Shown here piece after piece: positions 46,990 to 56,472 of a DNA stretch of 64,000 nucleotides. The notes beneath the pieces were generated by a model. That model had not been told where the DNA came from. It saw nothing but the letters and a program-made list of their open reading frames with translations, and ran no database searches. Both the position numbers and the translations under genes were made by a program. The stretch is taken from contig JAQJZZ010000008.1 of the NCBI GenBank assembly GCA_030077755.1, positions 1,488,001 to 1,552,000 on the forward strand. The letters run 5' to 3'. The DNA is from Filosporella fistucella (taxonomy: Eukaryota > Ascomycota > Leotiomycetes > Helotiales). The number at the start of each line of letters is the position of its first letter. Position 1 is the stretch's first letter.

Positions 46990-49712
46990 TTTGACCTTGG
47001 TGTGTTGTCGAAATGGCGGGGAGAGGAAAAATTCGAGGTCGCTGTCTCGTCAAACTTGGTGACAATTTTGCGGTTAGGTTTGTGTGTGCAGCTAGTTTAG
47101 CGAGGGAAAAGTGGATTGGTGCGCTTAGTCAGCGCGGCTCAAGATTCAACTTCCAGCAAAATCCCATCCGTCTCAGATCTCCTTTTTTGACATCATGTAC
47201 CAATTGTCAAAGATGATGATTCCGTAGGAGTAATGTTTTGCCAGAGTTTGAAGTCAAACGTGGCATTGGTCGATCTTAAAATATCATTAGTGTAGATTAT
47301 GAGCTGGCACATCTAAGAAATATCGCATTTTCATGTCAGTGGGTGATCCTCACCAGAAAAGTACATTGTACTACCGAGAACACCATACAAAATTCGAATA
47401 GGCAAGCGCCTTTTCAGCATTGAGTCTCTCAGTATCTTTTAATTGAATTGATGCCATTCCTCAGTATTAAATCACTTCTTCTCCTTTCTGGTAGGACGTG
47501 TCAAGTATCACTCATTGCGCGGGCCTAGCGCACAATAGACCTGTATAGTGTCAAATAAGCCCTACAGCTTTCACACCGGCCACTCAACTCAGGTTGTTTG
47601 GTCCAACGGAAACGTTTACGGTTACCGTGGAAAACCGTGGGAGATAAAAACACCTGCTTCGAGGCATATCAGAGCTGTTGACGAGTTCCCATATGGTGTT
47701 CACCCCTTCAATCTGCTCAATTGATCTGTTCAATTAAGCAGGTTGGAGATGTGTTTTGTCAGTTGGAACTTTTTTTTGGGCAATTATTCGGCCATTCTTG
47801 GGACATCTTTTTTGGCCATTTTTGGATTATACAGTTTCATTTCCAAATAGAAATTCAAGCGCCAGAGAATGTTCTTAATTAGCGCTCAATTGAGCAACTT
47901 ATCGATCTCTCGTAATGCGATAGGGTTGTGATTGTTCACAGTCACTGTAATGCTGAGTCTACTTCCGGTGTATCAGTGATATCAAAATGGGAAACGGTTC
48001 ACAACTTTCGATTAGCATGCTCAGGTTTACGAACAATTTTGCGATAGAGAATCTAGTGGCTGAATTACAATGTCAATATGTCTCTCCTCAATCTCAAATC
48101 TCTCAATTGAGAAGAGCTCAATAATAGTCACTCAGTTTTCTTATTCGTTGTCAACGAGTAGGATGAATATTGGGTGTTAAGTGCATCTTATATAGATATT
48201 TTCTTTTCTTGGTGTTTGATAAATAGCAGCAACCCCTTTACTGTCCAATTCATACTGGGTAGTTTCGCCGTACAGCTTAGACATCTGGTAGAACTCTGCG
48301 GAGACAGAAGCCATTGCTGAATGCTCTCATAAAATAGTGGATTTTGAAGCACTCTCTGGTGCATATACATATTCCAAAGTTAGATATGGCTTGACTTTGC
48401 ATGGAATCGCTACAGACTTGGTACTTGGTCTTCCAGCGATAATAATATCAGAGAAGAACCGCACGTAGTCGCTGCTTGAAATCGTACCAGCGTACCACGA
48501 AACATAGCGGCCAGTCCCAGCTACTTCTGTAAGTCGATTCCTGGTGTCGATGGTGTGAGAGATTGGTGCGTTATCAACGGTCTTTACTGCTGGCATACAT
48601 GTGGTTTCTGAAGCAAAGGTTGACAGGTATTTAGTGGGACCGCCAGCGTTCAGAATCATGACCAACTTGGAATTTAGAATCAGAAGGTTAGTAGCTTGAG
48701 TAGTCGTTACAGGGACAGTGACTGCAGAGAATTAGGTAAACGATGAGGCATCCGTAGCTGTGAGTGTAGCAAAAGCGGGTTGATTGATAGTGAAGTTCGT
48801 CGAAACTGTGGTAGAGATCACTTGCGTGGTTGATTCGAGGATAGTTTCAATGGTGGTGAAAGTCAATTGGCTAACGAGTGAGGTCTGCAATATGAGAGAT
48901 GTGGTCGAAAAACTTGAAGCCACGACAAGAGAACTTCCATACCATGTCTCGAATGGATTTATACGGGAAGCCCAGTCCTGTAAAAAAGATCTCTCTGCAA
49001 TTGCTCAACTTGCAAAAGTTAATGAATGGTACTATTGATCTCATAGCCTGCAAGCAAATTTTTTGACTACAACTGCTGACTAAAGATTGAGGACTGTAGA
49101 TGTTTGATTTGAATGCTAGTTGAGCCTTCTCGTTCAGTTGATTCTTCAACGCTCTACAATAAGCGGTCTAGCACGGCAATCAGTGCTCGTGGCAGGGACT
49201 ACCATTTTTGTCTCCACTCCCCACTATTTAACGTTGGCTATAGATTTTGCATGACTATTTCATTGCCTTTGAATGCCATCTCAGCAACCTATTATGTATA
49301 AGAATCTTCCAAAGAATTGAGCAGTTACCCTCTTCTTAAGGCAGAGAGACATTGGTCATTTATGAATCATTGGTAATTTTGAACTCTTCGCCAACAGTTC
49401 ATCCCTCTAACGCAAGAAGAGCAGGTGGAATCTGCGAAGGGGCAAGTAACTCATACCATGGTTGGGAACCGGGGCCCTGATCGCACATATGTTGGAGCCC
49501 AGAGACCATTCATCAGAAGGCAGATGATCCTGCTCTATTTAATTTGTTAAGAGTTTTGCTAAATTTGCCATGTGCAATCACTCGATGCTCCTACTTCAAT
49601 GCAATGAGATTCCCGCGTTTCTACTCTCATCTTCTCCTTGCCATTATACTTGAGAAGTTGCAGAGAAACACAGGAGGCGAGAGGCTTCGCCACGATTAAT
49701 AGCGTGTGAAGC
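46990..49712. other. Gene-poor block, RPL9 upstream
   Basis: Beyond the RPL9 promoter no intact gene is supported. The segment holds T-rich runs near 47770-47820, several CTCAATTGA-type palindromic motifs (47711, 47884, 48100) and the broken Ser/Thr-rich frame at 48327-48923. Confidence 0.5.
48327..48923 (-). pseudogene. Broken Ser/Thr-rich open frame
   Basis: A minus-strand frame of 199 codons from 48923 to 48327 is interrupted once, by TAA at 48734-48732. Before it the translation is Thr/Ser-rich and mucin-like (for example TQVISTTVSTNFTINQ). After it there is an ordered-looking segment including GRYVSWYAGTISSSDYVRF. It begins at GTG rather than ATG, so a 5' exon is missing or lost. A hidden intron is possible: the sequence just after the TAA (TTCTCTGCAG) looks like an acceptor, but I find no good donor. 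Family unknown. Confidence 0.3.
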
Positions 49713-50723
49713 TCACAAACAATGCTGCACAAGATCACCTAGCGGCTGGCTGACAATTGAGTCGATGACTAGCAGATATGCAACTACTTTGCTAAGGGGT
49801 CTTAAAATGATCAAAAAGAGTTCCAATTCCAATTCCTTCAATCTAGCTTCCGAGAGAAGCACACCTCTGCTAGCCAGAATCAGCAGCCTGCTAATCTTGT
49901 CGTGCAATGTATTAGAGTGCCATCCCTAATGCCATATATTTTTCAAAACTCCATTGTCTAACAATTCTTTTCCTGCAAGGAGTAGACGCTGCTGTCCAGG
50001 TGGGATACCTTTCGCGGCTTCATACACAAGCTTCATGTCCTTAACTGTTCCGTCGAGATCAACCATCACAAAAGTGATGGTTCCAAAAACGTGCGAGATT
50101 GTGACTTTTGCGGGTGTTCGAAAAGGGACAGTGAGCTGATCTGCTGTCCCACGACGAGATCCATATGGAGAGTCGCCGAAGAGTCTTTGGTAGAGCACCT
50201 CCATGGATCTCATCGCTGCTCACGAAGTCCACTTTCCTCCTCGTTTTCTCCAGCTTGACGGTGGTGAAGAGTTACTCCCAACGCATCTTGGACGTCGGCA
50301 TAGAATTAAGTGTCGAGGACTGCTGCGTGCTAGAGCTTGTCCACTGCTCAAATATCAGTACTGTCCCAAACGCAAAAGGTCAGGTTCATATACTTAACGG
50401 CGTGGGACTAATTTTTATAGCATATTTTTCGGCTGTGAATGCCTTCAGCGCAATGAAACAAAGAAATGATTCAAGTGCTCCTCTTTGTCGACATTGTAGA
50501 GTGTAACAGCGCGCTTAGCGGAGTGGTCGATGACTTGGGAGAAACGTGAACTGAAGAGGAATGCAACGCCTTCCCGGTTTCCTTCAAGGATGTTTTGGAA
50601 AGCCATAAGACTGTGGTTGCCATCATCAGCATCTTCTTTTGCGGCCTTTATATCTTTGCGGGCGACAATGCCGTTGCCGACCTAAGCAATAAGGCGAGTG
50701 CTTAACGAGTTTCTAGTCGCCAT
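49713..50723 (-). pseudogene. Disrupted gene with ubiquitin-like domain
   Basis: Pieces on the minus strand look like one decayed gene. An ATG at 50723 starts 13 codons ended by TAG (50684-50682); the same frame then stays open to 50445 with a regular translation (for example FQNILEGNREGVAFLF). A later frame (50213-49926) carries a ubiquitin-like fold with GIPPGQQRLLLAGKELLDNG, the equivalent of ubiquitin GIPPDQQRLIFAGKQLEDG. It stops early at KNIWH, but a one-base shift restores YGIRDGTLIH, the end of the domain. A third frame (ending 49713) continues with another shift. A stop and two frameshifts argue for a pseudogene. Sequencing error or unrecognised introns cannot be excluded. Confidence 0.5.
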
Positions 50724-53614
50724 GGTTGCGTACGGCGAGAATACAGGCCTGCTGCAGAGGAGAGGGATTGGGAACTGCCTCGATACCGTGAGAAGACACG
50801 TTCGGCATGCGTTGGGTGTAAATTGCCGTTGTCTGAAATTATGGTTGTCTGGTAGCGTGTTGAATGTTGAGGGAGAGATGTTGAGGACAAGGAACTTGAA
50901 CTTGGAAAACCAAAATAGGAAGCCATCAAGCGAATGCCTTTATTCGCTTCGATTTTTGGAGACTTGGGTTTGACTCTCCAAAACTTCGACTCTTCAAAAC
51001 TCCTTGTAGACCTTGTAGACCCAATGCCCCATATTCGTCCACAAAGAGCCATCTAGCACGATGTCGCAGCAAGATCTCCGGTAGCTAATCTCGGACACTT
51101 GCTCTGGCAAATTACACTCGTCAAGCACCCTCCACATCTGGATCTCTCAAGTAGAATCATCTGACATTGTTACATTTGTGAAGTGCAGACATACGATCCG
51201 TTTTGGAGACCTTGAAGAGGGACATTTGTTTGCTTGTGGAGTCCAACAGCACTTGAATAATTGTGCTGGTTCTGAAAAGGTTCATCGGGCCAAACACATC
51301 CTCAGTTAAGGCTGCTGTACAGGCAAGCCTCCTAAGATATCCATGGCGGGTATAGCTATCGAATAATGGTTACGAGATCTTTGGTCAATCTCGGAGTCTT
51401 CAACGACTGAACGAATAGTAAGTACAACCGACACAGTAGATGCACCCCCTAAAGCCACGGCGTCATTCCTCGAAGGCTATGTATGCACATTATTCAAACA
51501 TGCTATGGGAATCATTTGATCTATGATCTCCTCTGAGCGGAAGCTCTGCTATCTTTCGTTGATGCACATAGCAGTTGATACTTGTTACTCCAACCTCAAA
51601 CACAGTACCAAGACACGAACGCTGATGTTTGGGAAGCTCTTATCCATCTGTGCGCAATATGAAGTCTTTACCTACTGCTATAGCTCGGCTTTTGTAACAA
51701 AAATGCGATTAGACTATAGCTAGCCGTTCTGCCATGTTTAAAGATTGGAATGCCACCGAAAGACTTGAGAACAGTCGGGCGGCCGAATGGATAGAACGTT
51801 CCCGTATCTCACTTGCTCATGGCCACGGAGCAGAGCGATAGATAGGTCAAGCTCGAGTTCGTGAAATTGTACCAATATCCGGATGATTGATATCATCCTG
51901 CATATATCAACCGGCCATACATCGTCATCGAATTCCTTCCCAGGACGAGTATCCGTCGACTCTGCTCCATGTCCAGCACTGCCTTGTGTCAATTCCCTAT
52001 CAGAGATTCCAGATATGGAATATCATTCGCCCTTGGAATTAACATCGACAGAGTGCTAGACAATCTAGAATCTATTATCGGCTGCAAGGTCGTTCTCCTG
52101 AGAGGCCAAGTCAATCGCCTAAGCAAGTACCTGTCTTGCCAACGAAACGTTTACACCTATTCTGGTTATGACGGAGACTTAAATCGGATGGTATACCCCC
52201 TTCGGCTCGAGGAGGCAAATTGGTCTTGCAAATGCCATGAGGCAGTCGCTCAAGTTGGTCAAGATTATCCATAACCCCTGCCCCGAAAAACCGGATCCGA
52301 GATCCTTGTCCTGTCCTGCGAGTCAAGTTTCCTCCGAACATTGACCTCTTCGCTACCCCGCTGTAACGTCCTAACAGTCAGGATTTTCTCTCGACAAGAG
52401 CTTCCCCGTTTCCAATGTTTTCTTGGACGTTGACAATCTTTATCTTCTCGAGCCGAGTCGTAGCCACACTGCCACAAGCCATCGCCACTCCTTGAAGCGG
52501 CTAAAACGTCGAAACACAGGGTTCAAGCAATATCAACGCAACCGTTTACCTTGTCATTCCCGTGTCTTCTCCGTCCTCTCTGGCACTGGAATTCTTGGAA
52601 GTCATCAGTGGCAGAAGATGGCAAAGTTTATGGCTTCCTTCGTCCATGATTGGCTCGAAGGAGCCATGTTCAAATTTCCTTGACTTGAAGGGGTCCAGCG
52701 GCTTTCAAACTAGCATCAAATTTTCTAATAATACTGCCTCGTGGAAACACTCTCTACCGGACAATTTTGCATTGGGACCAGTATGGTATCTACTAGTCAC
52801 GTTTAAAATTTGTATATTCCATTCAACCTTTATACGTAATTGACCTTGTACTTTCTCGTTGAGCACAACTGCTTCAAGGAAGAAAGCTTCACAATCCGCG
52901 ATGATGCACTTGACAGGGGATCCAAGTCTGCACTGCCGTTACCCGTCTTTATTGTATCTTAACTGGTTGTCGGCAAAGCTATGTAACATGCATATATCGG
53001 TCCCATGTTTGTGGCTTTATCTCAATGTTTGGTAACCCAGAATGACTTCGCCTAAGCGACCTTCATCGATGATGATGATCCCCTCTTAAAATGTGTCTCT
53101 TAACCCCAGAATAGCTGAGCCCTGCATCTGAGTGGCAACGGTCAGTGCCGATTTAGCTGAGACATATGCCAGGAACCATCGGGGGCATGAGGAGGGGAAA
53201 CGTTCTTCCAGAATCCTCAATCATACCACGACCCGAACCTGCATATCTCTGCATGAGAATTAATGGAAATTGATCAGCATCCAATTCCAATCAATCGTGT
53301 CAACATTACCATGCCGTTCCCCCCTTTCCTCCCGCCCCTGGTGATATGACGATTGTTGAGGGGTGAGCTATCATTCCAAGAGCCAAACGGACGAGATGAA
53401 CTTCAATTAAGATCGTCTGTGGACAGCGAGTATGACGATGCTGAAAGGGGATCCAAGCAAGGTGGTGGAACTGGCAGACAAGAGAATATCTATAAATTGA
53501 GATCAAATCCCCAGAGGAAACATTACCCTCATCAACCATCAGCTTCTCAATCACCTTTGCCAACATAACAACTATTATACCAACTTTCAAAATCAAACTT
53601 TCACAACCGCAAAT
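50724..53614. other. Gene-poor block upstream of hydrophobin gene
   Basis: I can support no gene. Frames at 50702-51052, 51738-51992 and 52111-52341 (minus) and 51969-52274 and 52423-52843 (plus) are short and without motifs. The last 150 bp is the hydrophobin promoter. Confidence 0.5.
53491..53497 (+). promoter_or_regulatory. TATA box of hydrophobin gene
   Basis: TATAAAT lies 124 bp before the ATG at 53615, consistent with a strongly regulated gene. Confidence 0.55.
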
Positions 53615-54013
53615 ATGAGAACCTCATTCACCACTCTCTTCGCCGTCAGCGGCCTCATTGCCAGCACTCTTGCTACACCAGCATATTTCGCAACCAGACA
53701 AACAAATGTCTGCTCTTCTGGAACTCCCCAATGTTGCGACGTTGATGTTCTTGGTATTGCCGACCTTGACTGCATCACTCGTATGTTACCTCCTCTGCTC
53801 TTCTAGCATTACTTCATCAACTAACATTACCGCAGCTCCTGCCGTCCCAGCTACAGTAGCTGACTTCAACACAATCTGTGCCAATATCGGAAAGATTGAT
53901 ATGTGCTGTATCCTACCTATCGTAAGCTTCCATTGTCATCCAAAGAGAAAGATACATATTACTAACATATTTAATAGCTCGAGCAAGGCATTCTCTGCAG
54001 CGAGCCCATCTAA
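53615..54013 (+). CDS. Class II hydrophobin
   Basis: A small secreted amphipathic protein that assembles at air-water interfaces and on hyphal or spore walls. Exons are 53615-53780, 53836-53921 and 53978-54013, giving 95 residues. A signal peptide covers about residues 1-20. The eight-Cys pattern C-CC-C-C-CC-C is complete: CSSGTPQCC, then ADLDC, NTIC, DMCC and GILC. Spacing between the second and third Cys groups is short and fixed, as in class II. Two introns split the mature region in the usual way for this family. The gene has a TATA element and stands alone next to a gene-poor block. The class assignment is firm; its developmental role is unknown. Confidence 0.95.
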
Positions 54014-54456
54014 ATCATGATGGTATACGCAACTCCATACAGGCCTCAGGTGTAATTGTGATTGTTATTATACAATTCCATCAGTTATATTTGTGTTCAG
54101 CTTTGGAATTTCTCTTTGGCTTATCTCGCGGCTGGGGGATTAGGAAGGAGTTTAGAGGCTGTATAAACAGAAAAGGCAACATAGTTTAGTGTACGAGTAT
54201 CAATCAAATATTTTGACATACCAACAACTTTATCATCCACGTTTCATGTGTTCATTGTGTTGTTCGAAACCAGCGTTGCCCCCAATAGATCGCTTGTGAA
54301 AGTCCACAGGCGAGAAGAAGTGAAATCACTTGACTAAGTAATAGCCATGCTAAAGCCTTTCTCAATTAAGGCAAATTATGAGAAATATTGTTTTAGCATC
54401 CAACATATGCAGGATACTCAGAATATTCGAGCTTAACAGAGATCAAAAACACTTCC

Positions 54457-54720
54457 ATGCCTCGGCATCTGCACCTGTGTCGTCTCGCTTTGCATCGCAC
54501 TAATGGTCACTATATGCCAGTACCATTGAGGAGTCTCGAGCAAACAAGTACATTCTTACCCAAGGTAAAGCATCAAGAACTCTGATATAAGGTCCAGCTT
54601 CTGTGAAATACTATTGAATATTGCGCTTAGATATCATGAAATATTTTCATACCTCGGTATCACGGCTTTGCATCTACGCCTTTAATTTGTCGTCCTGCTT
54701 TGCACCGCACTAGTCACTAT
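54457..54720 (+). repeat. Two imperfect direct repeat units
   Basis: Unit 1 (54457-54513) and unit 2 (54648-54720) share CCTCGG, CATCT, a GTCGTC core, GCTTTGCA, CGCACTA and TCACTAT in the same order, with small insertions. They lie about 190 bp apart, upstream of the hydrolase gene. Confidence 0.65.
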
Positions 54721-54758
54721 TATAAAGCAGCATCAGCTCCAACGTCACTTTCCAAACA

Positions 54759-54766
54759 TATAAAAG
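54759..54766 (+). promoter_or_regulatory. TATA box of the hydrolase gene
   Basis: TATAAAAG lies 110 bp before the ATG at 54869. Confidence 0.55.
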
Positions 54767-54868
54767 GTCTTCACTGATTATTTTACTTCGACAGATAATA
54801 GACATCAATTTTAAACAGTTGTATCTTTACAAAAATCAATTCCTATCCAAAACTCATTTACATTTACA

Positions 54869-55962
54869 ATGCCTTCCCCAACCCCACTCTTCCCCGCATT
54901 CACAACCTTCAACCTCTCTCTCTCACCTAGCCTCAGTATTCACGGTATCCGCGGTGGTACAGGACCAGCTCTTCTTCTCATCCATGGTTTCCCTCAGACA
55001 CATCACATCTGGCATAGGGTAGCACCTAAGCTTGCTGAGAAATATACAGTGGTAGCGATTGATTTGCGGGGTTACGGCCAATCGTCGAAATTACCGAGCA
55101 ATGCTGAGGAGAATCACAAACCATATGCGAAAAGTAGTATGGCAAAGGATTGTGTGGAGGTGATGGAGAAATTGGGATTTGAGGGAAGCTTTAATGTTTT
55201 AGCTCATGATAGAGGAGCAAGAGTTGCACATAAGCTTGGTGAGTTGTCTTTATCGTGCAGTTTTGTGGACCTGAGGTCATACGATGATTATCAAGTAAAA
55301 GCGACGAAGATTTCATCTTTTCAAGGGCAGGGAGACTGGCAAGTGCTATTCATGAACCTCATGTTCCCTTATTCGAAATTCAAGTCATGTTTTTTCGGTC
55401 TACATACTAACATCTGCTAGCCGTTGACTATCCCGATAAGATTGAGAAACTGATGCTTTTGGACATCGCTCCAACATTAGCAATGTTCAACAAGACTGAC
55501 CGAATATTCGCGGCTGTGTACTGGCACTGGTTTTTCCTCATACAACCCTCGCCATTCCCAGAAAGGTTGATCATGGCTTCGCCAAAAGAATTTCAGAACA
55601 AATTCTTCAACAATGCATTCTCAGGCAGCAGCGACTTCATCGATCCACTTGCAATGGCTGAGTATGGAGCGCAACTTACTGATTATCCTGGCGTGCATGC
55701 CATGTGTGAAGATTATCGAGCGGCTGCTACGATTGATCTCGAAGAGGCGAAGGATGACATAGAGAAGAATCGCAAGATGAAATGTGCCTTGAGAGTACTT
55801 TGGGGTAAGAAAGGGATTGTTGAAAGTAAATTTGACGCCTTGCAGGAGTGGAGAGATGTTTGTGACGGGGATGTAAGCGGAGAGGCGGTCGATTCTGGCC
55901 ATTATATTCCTGAAGAGAACCCCGAGGTGGTACTGAAGCATGCACTTGAATTCTTCGCATGA
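54869..55962 (+). CDS. Alpha/beta hydrolase, haloacetate dehalogenase type
   Basis: This enzyme belongs to the family that hydrolyses haloacetates (such as fluoroacetate) to glycolate. Exons are 54869-55238 and 55421-55962, encoding 303 residues. The oxyanion loop HGFPQ is at 39-43. The nucleophile elbow AHDRGAR has Asp114 with Arg115 and Arg118, the pair that holds the substrate carboxylate in bacterial fluoroacetate dehalogenases. The acid Asp138 is in LLDIAPT. His159-Trp160 (YWHWFFLIQP) and the Tyr of CEDYRA match the halide pocket. The catalytic His is at 284 (SGHYIPEENPE). The 182-nt intron is long for this window. No signal peptide is evident. An epoxide hydrolase is less likely, since DRG replaces the usual DWG. 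The real substrate is unknown. Confidence 0.85.
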
Positions 55963-56472
55963 AGTAATAGAGAAGTAAGATTTCATGTTCGTGTACGTAT
56001 CTAAAAATAAGAGCATGAATGAAATAATGAATATTGGATTGTGTTGCCCATTACTACGTGCTAGATATTCTTCTGGATGAAAAAGGCACCAAGTTGAACT
56101 CTACAAATACATGAAAAGTCTTCCTGGCTACGCAAATTAAATTATTTAAATATGTTGTGCATCAGACTTACCGAGCGGTGTTGTGTACAGCAGTGTTGAA
56201 ATTTCAAATCATCATGAGCTTCGGGCGAAATGCCGATAGATCGGGAAGGTCGCACTTGATCGGACTGGTCGGCCTCTGCCCCGAACAACAAGCTTCACGA
56301 TATGGGATTTCTACTGAAAGATCCACCAGTTCCAATGATGGGGGTGAAGGTGAGATGTGGAGTAGTCTAGGTGTACATTGTTATGTGACCGCTGAGATAT
56401 GCCCACTTCAATGTTTCACAGCTGCAATCCGTTCCAGTTTGCACTCTCGAAGATTTGTTTCCAAAACTTTAA
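55963..56472. other. Intergenic, hydrolase 3' / isocitrate-lyase-like 5'
   Basis: No gene is supported in this 510-bp spacer. A plus-strand frame (56157-56519) runs into the next gene in another frame and lacks motifs. Confidence 0.5.

Larger units (their letters stand above)
54014..54868. other. Intergenic with imperfect direct repeat
   Basis: No gene. It contains the hydrophobin 3' flank, two diverged copies of a roughly 60-bp repeat (see 54457-54720) and the promoter of the hydrolase. Confidence 0.5.

Noticed and set aside
51738..52341. Open frames on both strands (51738-51992, 51969-52274, 52111-52341)
   Set aside because: Short, overlapping and without recognised motifs; no exon joining produced a sensible protein.
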